A stretch of DNA of 64,000 nucleotides from NCBI RefSeq assembly GCF_008919445.1, contig NZ_VSLG01000001.1:248001-312000 (forward strand), given 5' to 3'. The notes beneath the pieces were generated by a model. That model did no database searches and was not told the origin of the DNA. It saw only the letters and a program-made list of their open reading frames with translations. The position numbers and the translations under genes were made by a program. Each line of letters opens with the position of its first letter. The stretch's first letter is position 1. Below are positions 43,048-51,440 of the stretch, piece after piece. Origin of the DNA: Serinicoccus kebangsaanensis. GTDB lineage: Bacteria > Actinomycetota > Actinomycetes > Actinomycetales > Dermatophilaceae.

Positions 43048-43746
43048 TCAGAGCCCGCTCAGGTAGGGGTTGGTGCGGCGCTCCCGGACCATCGTGGTCG
43101 CGGGGCCGTGCCCCGGCAGCACGAGCGAGGTGTCGGCCAGCGGCAGCACCACGTCACGCAGACTGCGCTGCATCGCGGCAGCGTCACCACCCGGCAGGTC
43201 GGTCCGGCCGATCGACCCGGCGAAGAGCACGTCGCCGGAGATGACCGTCCGGTCCAGCTCGTCGGACGGTATGCCCTCGGGCACCCCTGTGGTGGTGAAC
43301 AGCACCGATCCCTCGGTGTGGCCGGGAGCGTGGGCCACCCCGATCCGCATCCCGGCCAGCTCGATCTCCTGGGCGTCGGCGATCTCCACGACGTCCTCCG
43401 GCTCGGTCCAGGTCGCCGACCGGCCGAACTGCTGCTCGAGCGCCAGCACGAGCTCCGGACCGAGCGAGGAGAGCGGGTCCCGCAACCTATAGCGGTCGTC
43501 GGTGTGGATGAACGGACTCACCGCGGTCGTCCCTCCGCAGACCGGGGTCACGGCATACACATGGTCGAGGTGACCGTGCGTGAGGAGCACGGCGGCAGGC
43601 CGCAGGCGGTGCTCGGCGAGGACGTCCTGGACGCGCTGCTCGACGCCGATGCCGGGGTCCACGATGAGGCACTCCTCGCCCTCGGCCGGGGCGAGGACGT
43701 AGCAGTTGGTGGCGAAGGCGTCGGCGACGATGCTGCGGACGAACAT
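43048..43746 (-). CDS. MBL-fold metallohydrolase (glyoxalase II-like)
   Basis: A 232-residue metallo-beta-lactamase-fold hydrolase with the dinuclear zinc motif LLTHGHLDHVYAV near residue 55, a later His in APGHTEGSV, Asp in VISGDVLFAGSIGRTDLPGG and His in VLPGHGPATTM. This is the glyoxalase II-like protein commonly found between relA and hisS in actinobacteria. It is probably a thioester hydrolase; the natural substrate is unproven. ATG 43746. Confidence 0.9.
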   Translation of the reverse strand: MFVRSIVADAFATNCYVLAPAEGEECLIVDPGIGVEQRVQDVLAEHRLRPAAVLLTHGHLDHVYAVTPVCGGTTAVSPFIHTDDRYRLRDPLSSLGPELVLALEQQFGRSATWTEPEDVVEIADAQEIELAGMRIGVAHAPGHTEGSVLFTTTGVPEGIPSDELDRTVISGDVLFAGSIGRTDLPGGDAAAMQRSLRDVVLPLADTSLVLPGHGPATTMVRERRTNPYLSGL

Positions 43747-43885
43747 GACCTGACCCTACGCACGCAGCCGGCCGGACCTCACCAGGCCCCGGGCCTGCAC
43801 GGTTGGGTATGGTCGGGGGCGTCCACGCCATGTCGAGGCGACCCCGATGGTCGCGCTCGCGGTCCCCGCAGGAGAGGCCACCACC

Positions 43886-45718
43886 GTGTCCGAGCAGACG
43901 CCGTCCCCGTCCCAGCCAGAGGAGCCGGCCGCCGAACCGCAGGTGGCTGCCACCCAGGACGCCGAGCCGACGCCGGTCGGCGGGACCACGGAGCCGGCGG
44001 AGGAGGCCGCGGACGCTCCGGCCGAGGAGGTCGCCGAGACGCCGGCCGAGGAGGTTGCCGAGGCGCCCACCGACGTCCCGAGCGAACCTGCGGAGGAGAC
44101 CGCCGAGGCTCCCGTCGAGCCGGCCACGGACGCCGTCGACGCCCCCGCTGAGGAGGCCGACCAGGCACCCGAGACGCCGGCCGACCTCCCGAGCGAACCT
44201 GCGGAGGAGACGGCCGCGGCTCCCGTCGAGCCTGCCACCGACGAGACGGCCGCGGAGGTCACCGCCGAGCCTCCGGCCGAGCCGACCGCGGAGGCGCCGG
44301 CCGCGGACGCACCCGCCGAGGCAGCGCCTGCGCCGACCCCGGCCGCGCCCAAACCGACCCCGCGACCGGCCGCGCCCTCCCCGTCCATGTTCGCGACGCG
44401 CAAGCCGGCCGCCCCGCGCCCCGCTCCTGCCGGCGCCGGCGCGACACCGGAGCCGCACCCGGACCCGAGCGAGTCGATGAAGCACGGCCGCGTCGGCGAG
44501 GACGGCACCGTCTACGTCATCGCCGCCGACGGCTCCGAGCGCGAGGTCGGCTCCTACCCCGGTGCATCACCGGAGGAGGCCCTGGCCTACTTCGCCCGCA
44601 AGTACGACGAGATGCTCGCCTCCGCCGACCTGCTCAAGGCCCGGCTCGCCGGGACCGAGGTGTCGGCGCACGACGCGCGCCAGTCGCTGGCCCACCTCAA
44701 GGAGCAGATCGGCGAGGCCCACGTCGTCGGCGACCTGGCCGCCCTCACCACCGTCGTCACGCACCTCGAGGAGGAGGTCAGGACCCGCTCCCGCACCGAG
44801 CAGGAGCAGCGGGTCAGGGCCAAGGCCGAGGCCGCGCAGGAGCGGGAGAAGCTCGTCGTCGAGGCGGAGAAGCTCGCCGCGACGGAGCCGTCCAAGGTGC
44901 AGTGGAAGCAGAGCAGCACCCGGGTCCGGGAGCTGCTGGAGGAGTGGAAGGCGCACCAGCGCTCCGGCCCCAGGCTGGACAAGGAGCTGGAGAACTCGCT
45001 CTGGCAGCGGTTCAGCCACGCCCGCAGCGGCTTCGACAAGATGCGCAAGTCCTGGTTCGCCCAGCTCGACGAGGAGCACGCGACGGCGAAGTCCGTCAAG
45101 GAGCGGCTGGTCCGCGAGGCCGAGGCGCTGTCCACCAGCAAGGACTGGGGCGCGACGGCCGGCTCCTTCAAGCGGCTCATGCAGGAGTGGAAGCGCGCCG
45201 GCCGGGCCTCCCGCGCCGACGACGACGCCCTGTGGGCCAGGTTCAAGGCCGCGCAGGACTCCTTCTTCGACGCCAAGGACGAGGTCGTCGCTGCCGAGGA
45301 GGCGGAGTTCGCCGAGAACCTCAAGGTGAAGCAGGGGCTGCTCGTCGAGGCCGAGGCGATCACCGTCGACGAGGGTCACCTGGACCAGGCCAAGGCCGAG
45401 CTGCGCAAGATCCAGGACAGGTGGGACGCCGCCGGCAAGGTCCCGCGTGCGGACATCAAGCGGGTCGAGAACCGGCTGCGCTCGGTCGAGCAGAAGGTGC
45501 GCGACATCGAGGACTCGCAGTGGAAGCGCACCGATCCGGAGCTGAACGCCCGGGCCCAGTCCATGGTCGACCAGCTGGAGCGGGCGGTCCAGGGCCTGGA
45601 GGCTGACCTGTCCGCCGCCCAGGCCGCAGGCGACGAGAAGAAGGCCCAGGACCTGGAGGCCGAGCTGTCCACCAAGAAGACCTGGTTGCAGTCGGCCCGA
45701 GGAGGCCTCGGCCGGTGA
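43886..45718 (+). CDS. DUF349-repeat protein with long Ala/Pro/Glu-rich N-terminus
   Basis: A 610-residue protein. Residues about 1-190 are low-complexity, acidic and Pro/Ala-rich, with an internal duplication (LPSEPAEETAAAPVEPATD and its VPSEPAEETAEAPVEPATD twin). Residues about 200-600 hold at least three DUF349 helical repeats, each of the type VQWKQSSTRVRELLEEWK / WGATAGSFKRLMQEWKRAGRA / ELRKIQDRWDAAGKV, predicted to form coiled coils. No catalytic site is seen. DUF349 proteins occur near relA and are of unclear function, perhaps nucleic-acid or ribosome linked. GTG 43886 follows AGGAGAGG; the stop overlaps the peptidase start. Confidence 0.88.
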   Translation: MSEQTPSPSQPEEPAAEPQVAATQDAEPTPVGGTTEPAEEAADAPAEEVAETPAEEVAEAPTDVPSEPAEETAEAPVEPATDAVDAPAEEADQAPETPADLPSEPAEETAAAPVEPATDETAAEVTAEPPAEPTAEAPAADAPAEAAPAPTPAAPKPTPRPAAPSPSMFATRKPAAPRPAPAGAGATPEPHPDPSESMKHGRVGEDGTVYVIAADGSEREVGSYPGASPEEALAYFARKYDEMLASADLLKARLAGTEVSAHDARQSLAHLKEQIGEAHVVGDLAALTTVVTHLEEEVRTRSRTEQEQRVRAKAEAAQEREKLVVEAEKLAATEPSKVQWKQSSTRVRELLEEWKAHQRSGPRLDKELENSLWQRFSHARSGFDKMRKSWFAQLDEEHATAKSVKERLVREAEALSTSKDWGATAGSFKRLMQEWKRAGRASRADDDALWARFKAAQDSFFDAKDEVVAAEEAEFAENLKVKQGLLVEAEAITVDEGHLDQAKAELRKIQDRWDAAGKVPRADIKRVENRLRSVEQKVRDIEDSQWKRTDPELNARAQSMVDQLERAVQGLEADLSAAQAAGDEKKAQDLEAELSTKKTWLQSARGGLGR

Positions 45719-47046
45719 GCAGCATCGCTCGTCTCGCGACCCAGGTCGGCGAGGTCGCCGACGGCCTCTGCGCCTACCTGGACGCCTCCCCGTCACCCTT
45801 CCACGCCGTGCACGCCGCACAGGAGCTGCTCACCGGGGCCGGATTCACCGAGGTCTCCGAGACAGAGCCCACGCCGTCCGCGCCCGGCAGCTACGTGGTC
45901 CGGCGGGGTGGCTCGCTCATCGCCTGGTCGACGGCGCACCTGCCGGCCGACCGGCCGGCGCACACGGCATACCGGGTGGTCGGGGCGCACACCGACTCAC
46001 CCAACCTGCGGATCAAGCCGCAGCCCGACTGGTCCCGGGCCGGGTGGCAGATGCTCGGCGTCGAGGTCTACGGCGGCGCCCTGACCAACTCCTGGCTGGA
46101 CCGCGACCTGGGCCTCTCCGGCCGGGTGGCCGTCCGCGACACCACCGCGCCGGACGGCGTCAGCCAGCTGCTGTGGCGCTGCGACGACCCGCTGCTGCGC
46201 GTCTCCCAGCTCGCGATCCACCTGGACCGCACGGTCCGCTCCGAGGGCCTGCGCCTGAACGACCAGGAGCACCTCGCGCCGCACTGGAGCACCGGAGCGG
46301 AGCCGGCTCGCTTCCGCGACTGGCTGGCGGGGCAGGTGGACGTCTCCCCGGACGACCTGCTCGGCTTCGACGCCATGACCCACGACCTCAGCCCCGCCCG
46401 GCGCACCGGTGGGGAGGGCGAGCTGATCGCGTCGGCACGGCTGGACAACCTCGCCACGTCGTATGCCGCCGTCCGCGCCCTGCTGCAGGCGGTGGCGACG
46501 CCCGGCGAGGCGGCGTCGATGCCGCTGATCGTCCTCTTCGACCACGAGGAGGTGGGCAGCACCTCCGAGCGGGGAGCGCAGTCGACCTTCCTGCCGTCCT
46601 GGCTGGAGCGGATCGTGCTCGCGGCCGGCGGCGGGCGGGAGGACTACTGGCGCTCGCTCGCGGGGACCGTCATCGCCTCCGGCGACATGGCGCACGCGAC
46701 CCACCCGAACTACGCGGAGCGGCACGAGCCGGGGCACCCGATCGTCATGAACGGTGGTCCGGTGCTCAAGGTGAACACCAACCTGCGCTACGCCACCGAC
46801 TCCCTCGGGGCGGCGACCTTCGCGCTCGCCTGCGAGCAGGCGGGCGTGCCCATGCAGACCTTCGTCACGCGCTCCGACCTGCCCTGCGGCTCCACCGTCG
46901 GGCCGGTGACCTCGGCCCTGACCGGTGCCACGACGGTGGACTTCGGGGCCCCGGTGCTGTCGATGCATTCGACCCGGGAGATCTGCGGGACGGTGGACCA
47001 GGCGGGGTATGCCGCGGCGCTGGCCGCCTTCCTCGCCCCCGCCTGA
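45715..47046 (+). CDS. apeB: M18-family aminopeptidase
   Basis: A 443-residue M18 zinc aminopeptidase (DAP family). Metal ligands are in RVVGAHTDSPNLRIKPQ near residue 85 (His, Asp), IASARLDNLATSYAAVRAL near 240 (Asp), IVLFDHEEVGSTSERGAQST near 275 (catalytic and ligand Glu) and VLSMHSTREICGTVDQ near the end (His). The conserved VKVNTNLRYATD-like stretch is present as LKVNTNLRYATDS. It trims N-terminal, often acidic, residues from peptides. The GTG overlaps the previous stop as GTGA, so it is coupled to the DUF349 gene. Confidence 0.95.
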   Translation: MSSIARLATQVGEVADGLCAYLDASPSPFHAVHAAQELLTGAGFTEVSETEPTPSAPGSYVVRRGGSLIAWSTAHLPADRPAHTAYRVVGAHTDSPNLRIKPQPDWSRAGWQMLGVEVYGGALTNSWLDRDLGLSGRVAVRDTTAPDGVSQLLWRCDDPLLRVSQLAIHLDRTVRSEGLRLNDQEHLAPHWSTGAEPARFRDWLAGQVDVSPDDLLGFDAMTHDLSPARRTGGEGELIASARLDNLATSYAAVRALLQAVATPGEAASMPLIVLFDHEEVGSTSERGAQSTFLPSWLERIVLAAGGGREDYWRSLAGTVIASGDMAHATHPNYAERHEPGHPIVMNGGPVLKVNTNLRYATDSLGAATFALACEQAGVPMQTFVTRSDLPCGSTVGPVTSALTGATTVDFGAPVLSMHSTREICGTVDQAGYAAALAAFLAPA

Positions 47047-47051
47047 CCCCC

Positions 47052-47106
47052 GAATTCGACTACTCGAAACGTCGCCATGGCGAGCAGAAGCACAGTCGAA
47101 ATCCGG
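47052..47106. repeat. Intergenic palindromic-ended repeat, copy 1
   Basis: A 55-bp sequence starting GAATTCGACTACTCGAAACG, repeated 73 bp further on with only two or three differences. Its ends form an imperfect inverted repeat (CGAATTCGACT against AGTCGAAATCCGG). It lies immediately behind the apeB stop. Confidence 0.9.
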
Positions 47107-47122
47107 TCGGCTCCCTGATCGC

Positions 47123-47179
47123 CGGAATTCGACTACTCGAAACGTCGCCATGGCAAGCAGAAGCACAGTCGAATTCCGG
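47123..47179. repeat. Intergenic palindromic-ended repeat, copy 2
   Basis: The second copy ends in a perfect 13-bp inverted repeat, CCGGAATTCGACT at 47123-47135 and AGTCGAATTCCGG at 47167-47179, enclosing 31 bp. Together the copies sit between the convergent genes apeB and relA, where they could act as a two-way terminator or be REP/MITE-like DNA. No transposase is near. Confidence 0.9.
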
Positions 47180-47265
47180 CAGTCCGCCGCGCCGGGGTGA
47201 CAGCCGCGCCGGGGTAGCAGCGTCGCTGGGGAGCGGCCTCGCAGGGCGGCCCGTGCCGGACCGGG

Positions 47266-49602
47266 TCAGGAGGCGTCGGAGGGCTGGGCCGCCTCCCGGC
47301 GGTGCGGGTCGGTGCTGGTCGTGCCGGTGACCCGGTAGGCGTCGAGGACCGCGGGGATCCGCCGGACCGCCCGCAGCACCGACTCCAGGTGCGAGGGGTC
47401 GGCCATCTCGAAGGTGAACTTGGACAGCGCGACCCGGTCACGGCTGGTCTGCACCGACGCGGACAGGATGTTGACGTGCTGCTCGGAGAGGACGCGCGTG
47501 ATGTCGGACAGCAGGGCGGACCTGTCCAGCGCCTCCACCTGCATGTTCACCAAGAAGAGGCTGCGCTCGGTCGGGGCCCACGCCACCCGGAGGATCCGCT
47601 CGGGCGACTTGCCCTGCAGCTCGACCGCGTTGGTGCAGTCGGTGCGGTGCACCGACACGCCCTTGCCGTGCGTGACGAAGCCGAGGATCGGGTCGCCGGG
47701 CACGGGGGTGCAGCACCGGGCGAGCTTGACCCAGATGTCGTCGGCCCCGACGACGGTGACGCCGGGGTCGCTGTGCGCCACACGCCCTCGGCGGGGCCGC
47801 ACCGCCTCGGCGAGGTCCTCCTCGGTGCCGTCCTCGCCGCCGAGGGTGGCCTGCAGCTGCTTGACGACGTGCTGGGCGGAGACGTGCCCCTCCCCCACGG
47901 CCGCGAACAGGCCGTCGATGTCCTTGTAGTTGAGCCCCTGGGCCACGGCGGTGAGGGTGTCGTGGCGCATCAGCCGCTGCAGCGGGGCGTTCTGCTTGCG
48001 CAGCACCTTGGCGATCTCGTCCTTGCCGGACTCGACCATCTCCTCGCGCCGCTCCCGGGTGAACCACTGCCGGATCTTGTTGCGCGCCCGCGGGCTCTTG
48101 ACGAAGCTGAGCCAGTCCCGGCTGGGTCCTGCGTCCTGCGCCTTGCTCGTGATGATCTCGCAGACGTCGCCGTTGCTGAGCTCGGAGTCCAGCGGCGCCA
48201 GCTTGCCGTTGACCCGTCCGCCGACGCACCGGTGGCCGACCTCGGTGTGCACGGCGTAGGCGAAGTCCACGGGGGTGGCGCCCGCGGGCAACGCCATCAC
48301 GTCGCCGTCGGGGGTGAAGACGTAGACCTCGGCGGCGCCCATCTCGAACCGCAGCGAGTCCAGGAACTCCCCCGGGTCCGACGTCTCCTGCTGCCAGTCG
48401 ATGAGCTGCCGGAGCCACTGCATACCCTCCAGCGCGCCCGGGGCGCCGTCGGGACCGGCGACCGCCTTGGTGCCGTCGGGGCCGTGCTCCTTGTACTTCC
48501 AGTGGGCGGCCACGCCGTACTCCGCGCGCCGGTGCATCTGGTTGGTCCGGATCTGGATCTCGACCGGCTTCCCGCTCGGCCCCATCACCGTCGTGTGCAG
48601 CGACTGGTACATGTTGAACTTGGGCATCGCGATGTAGTCCTTGAACCGCCCCGGCACCGGGTTCCACCGGTTGTGCAGGGCGCCGAGCACCGCGTAGCAG
48701 TCCTGGATCGAGTCGACCAGCACGCGCACGCCGACCAGGTCGTAGATCTTGTCGAAGTCGTGCCCCCGCACGATCATCTTCTGGTAGACCGAGTAGTAGT
48801 GCTTGGGTCGTCCGGTCACCGTCGCCCGGATCTTCGCGGCGCGCAGCTCGTCGCCGATCTCGGTCCGGATCCGGGAGAGCATCTCCTCGCGCGCCGGTGC
48901 CCGGTCGGCCACCATCCGCACGATCTCGTCGTAGACCTTGGGGTAGAGCTGGGCGAAGGAGAGGTCCTCCAGCTCCCACTTGATGGTGTTCATCCCCAGC
49001 CGGTGGGCCAGCGGGGCGTAGATCTCCAGCGTCTCCCCCGCCTTGCGCGCCGCGCTCTCCGCCGACACGTAGCGCCAGGTGCGGGCGTTGTGCAGGCGGT
49101 CGGCGAGCTTGATGACCAGCACCCGGATGTCGCGGGCCATGGCCACGACCATCTTGCGCACGGTCTCCGCCTGGGCGGCGTCGCCGTAGGTCACCTTGTC
49201 CAGCTTGGTGACGCCGTCGACCATCATCGCGATCTCGTCGCCGAAGTCGGAGCGCAGCTGCCGGAGGGAGTATGGCGTGTCCTCCACCGTGTCGTGCAGC
49301 AGCGCCGCCGCGATGGTGGAGGGGGTCATGCCGAGCTCGGCGAGGATCGTCGCCACCGCGAGGGGGTGGGTGATGTAGGCGTCGCCGGACTTGCGCAGCT
49401 GACCCTTGTGCATCTCGTCGGCGACGGAGTATGCCCGCTCGATCAGGCCGAGGTCGGCCTTGGGGTGGGTGGCCCGGACCGAGCGGAGGAGCGGCTCCAG
49501 CGCCGGGTTGGTCGAGGTCCTCGTGCCGCCGAGCCGCGCCCAGCGTGGCCGCAGACCGCCACCCACCCTCGCGGGGGGTGTCGTCGCGGCCGGCTCGCTC
49601 AT
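47266..49602 (-). CDS. relA: Bifunctional (p)ppGpp synthetase/hydrolase RelA/SpoT
   Basis: A 778-residue long RSH protein controlling the stringent response. The HD hydrolase domain has [28 protein letters not shown] near residue 105 and [15 protein letters not shown] near 165. The synthetase domain has [32 protein letters not shown] near 265 and [23 protein letters not shown] near 320. The TGS domain follows ([33 protein letters not shown]), then a zinc-finger-like region ([30 protein letters not shown]) and a C-terminal ACT domain. With an intact HD site it should both make and break the alarmone. ATG 49602. Confidence 0.97.
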   Translation of the reverse strand: MSEPAATTPPARVGGGLRPRWARLGGTRTSTNPALEPLLRSVRATHPKADLGLIERAYSVADEMHKGQLRKSGDAYITHPLAVATILAELGMTPSTIAAALLHDTVEDTPYSLRQLRSDFGDEIAMMVDGVTKLDKVTYGDAAQAETVRKMVVAMARDIRVLVIKLADRLHNARTWRYVSAESAARKAGETLEIYAPLAHRLGMNTIKWELEDLSFAQLYPKVYDEIVRMVADRAPAREEMLSRIRTEIGDELRAAKIRATVTGRPKHYYSVYQKMIVRGHDFDKIYDLVGVRVLVDSIQDCYAVLGALHNRWNPVPGRFKDYIAMPKFNMYQSLHTTVMGPSGKPVEIQIRTNQMHRRAEYGVAAHWKYKEHGPDGTKAVAGPDGAPGALEGMQWLRQLIDWQQETSDPGEFLDSLRFEMGAAEVYVFTPDGDVMALPAGATPVDFAYAVHTEVGHRCVGGRVNGKLAPLDSELSNGDVCEIITSKAQDAGPSRDWLSFVKSPRARNKIRQWFTRERREEMVESGKDEIAKVLRKQNAPLQRLMRHDTLTAVAQGLNYKDIDGLFAAVGEGHVSAQHVVKQLQATLGGEDGTEEDLAEAVRPRRGRVAHSDPGVTVVGADDIWVKLARCCTPVPGDPILGFVTHGKGVSVHRTDCTNAVELQGKSPERILRVAWAPTERSLFLVNMQVEALDRSALLSDITRVLSEQHVNILSASVQTSRDRVALSKFTFEMADPSHLESVLRAVRRIPAVLDAYRVTGTTSTDPHRREAAQPSDAS

Positions 49603-49663
49603 GCACAGATCATAGGTCGTCGGGGGGACGCCTCCGCACGCCGGTGACGGGCGTCGCGGGCCC

Positions 49664-50200
49664 TCAGACGCTGGTCAGGCAGTGCAGGTCGTAGCCGGTG
49701 AGCTTGTCCCGGCCGGCCAGCTCCCCGATCTCCAGGACCAGCTCGATCGCCGCGACGCTGGCGCCGCACCGCTCGATCAGGTCGCAGGTCGCGGCGAGGG
49801 TCCCGCCGGTGGCCAGCACGTCGTCCACGACCAGGACCCGCTCGCGGTGCGAGACGGCGTCCTGGTGGATCTCCAGGGTCGCCGTGCCGTACTCCAGCGT
49901 GTAGGAGGTGCTGTGCACGGCGGCCGGCAGCTTGCCCGCCTTGCGCACCGGGACGAAGCCCACCCCGAGCTCGTGCGCGATCATCGCCCCGAGGATGAAG
50001 CCGCGGGCCTCGATGCCGGCGACGACGTCCACCGTCCCGCGGCGCCGCTGCACCGTGTCGGCGACGATCCGGTCGCGCAGCTCCCGGTCGAGCAGGACCG
50101 GCGTGAAGTCCTTGAAGACCACGCCCTCCTCCGGGAAGTCCGGGATGTCACGCATCCCGGCGAGCACGTCGGCGGCGAGCTGGGCATCAGGGGTTGCCAT
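49664..50200 (-). CDS. apt: Adenine phosphoribosyltransferase
   Basis: A 178-residue type I phosphoribosyltransferase salvaging adenine to AMP. It has the family opening [20 protein letters not shown] near residue 17, [14 protein letters not shown] near 62, VRKAGKLPA, and the PRPP loop [21 protein letters not shown] near 120. It stands between secF and relA, the usual actinobacterial position (secD-secF-apt-relA). Confidence 0.96.
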   Translation of the reverse strand: MATPDAQLAADVLAGMRDIPDFPEEGVVFKDFTPVLLDRELRDRIVADTVQRRRGTVDVVAGIEARGFILGAMIAHELGVGFVPVRKAGKLPAAVHSTSYTLEYGTATLEIHQDAVSHRERVLVVDDVLATGGTLAATCDLIERCGASVAAIELVLEIGELAGRDKLTGYDLHCLTSV

Positions 50201-50216
50201 GGCCTGATCCTAGGGC

Positions 50217-51440
50217 TCAGCGGCCGCGCTTCTTGCGCTTGGGCTGGTTGCGCGGGCCGCGCTGCGCGTAGGGGTGCAGCTGGCGCCCCTGCGTCTGCCC
50301 GCCGCGCAGGCCGCCGCCGGTGTCCGCCGTCGCACCGGCGCCACCGGAGGTCTCGCCGTCCTGCCCCGCGCCCACGCCGACCAGCTCGTCCTCGCCGTCG
50401 CCGGGCATACCGTCGGCGTCCGCCTCCTGGTCACGGGCCGCCTCGCGCGCGTCGTGCCGGGCCCGGCGCCTGGTGACCTGGGCGTCGTGCTTGCGGATGA
50501 AGAGCTCGCGCTCACGCAGGTGGACCAGCAGCGGGGTCGCGATGAAGATCGAGGAGAAGGTCCCGACCGCGATGCCGATGAAGAGCGCCCACGCCAGGTC
50601 CACCAGGGTCCCGGGGCCGATGAGCGAGATGCCCACGACCAGGATCACCGCGACCGGCAGCAGTGCCACGACCGAGGTGTTGACGGACCGGACGAACGTC
50701 TGGTTGACCGCCTGGTTGGCCGCCTCGCCGTAGGTCTGCCGCTTGGTGTCGAAGGCGTGCTCGGTGTTCTCCCGCACCTTGTCGAAGACGACGATGGTGT
50801 CGTAGATCGAGTAGCCCAGGATCGTCAGGAAGCCGATGACCGACGCCGGGGAGACCTCGATGCCGAGGAGGGCGTAGATCCCGACCGTGAAGAGCACGTC
50901 GTGGATGAGGGCGACCAGGGCGGCGACGGCCATCTTCCAGGTGTGGAAGTAGAACGTCAGCACCAGGGTCACGAGGGCGAGGAAGACCGCGAGGGCGATC
51001 AGCGCGCGCTGGGTGACCGTCTCCCCCCAGGACGGACCGACGAAGGAGCTGGTCACGTCCTCGGTGTCGACGCCGAACTCGTCCGCCAGGTCGGCTCGGG
51101 CCGCCTCGGCGTCCGCGTTCGGCAGCTGCCCGGTCTGCACCCGGACGGTGTCGTCACCGATCTGGGTGATGGTCGTGGTGCCCTCCGGGTTCACCGCCTC
51201 GATGACGTCGCCGGCGCGCTGCTCGTAGTCCTCCATCTGGGTGGCGCTCACCTGGCTGACGCGCAGCTCGGAGCCACCGCTGAACTCGATCCCGAAGTTG
51301 AGCCCGCGGCCGAACAGGCCGACGAGCGAGACGGCGATCAGCACCGCGGAGAGGAGGTACCAGAACGTGCGGCGGCCGACGATGTTGTAGGACCGCGCGC
51401 CCGAGTAGAGGTCGTTGCCGAGGCGGGAGAAGCGCGACAT
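50217..51440 (-). CDS. secF: Protein translocase subunit SecF
   Basis: A 407-residue membrane protein with six helices. The first helix is followed by the signature GLNFGIEFSGGSELRV near residue 45; the periplasmic-side domain follows, then the five-helix core with VSPASVIGFLTILGYSIYDTIVVFDKVRENTE near 225. The 85-residue C-terminal tail is charged, Gly-rich and basic at its end (RGPRNQPKRKKRGR). With SecD it uses the proton gradient to aid late steps of Sec export. ATG 51440 overlaps the secD stop by one base (TGATG). Confidence 0.96.
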   Translation of the reverse strand: MSRFSRLGNDLYSGARSYNIVGRRTFWYLLSAVLIAVSLVGLFGRGLNFGIEFSGGSELRVSQVSATQMEDYEQRAGDVIEAVNPEGTTTITQIGDDTVRVQTGQLPNADAEAARADLADEFGVDTEDVTSSFVGPSWGETVTQRALIALAVFLALVTLVLTFYFHTWKMAVAALVALIHDVLFTVGIYALLGIEVSPASVIGFLTILGYSIYDTIVVFDKVRENTEHAFDTKRQTYGEAANQAVNQTFVRSVNTSVVALLPVAVILVVGISLIGPGTLVDLAWALFIGIAVGTFSSIFIATPLLVHLRERELFIRKHDAQVTRRRARHDAREAARDQEADADGMPGDGEDELVGVGAGQDGETSGGAGATADTGGGLRGGQTQGRQLHPYAQRGPRNQPKRKKRGR

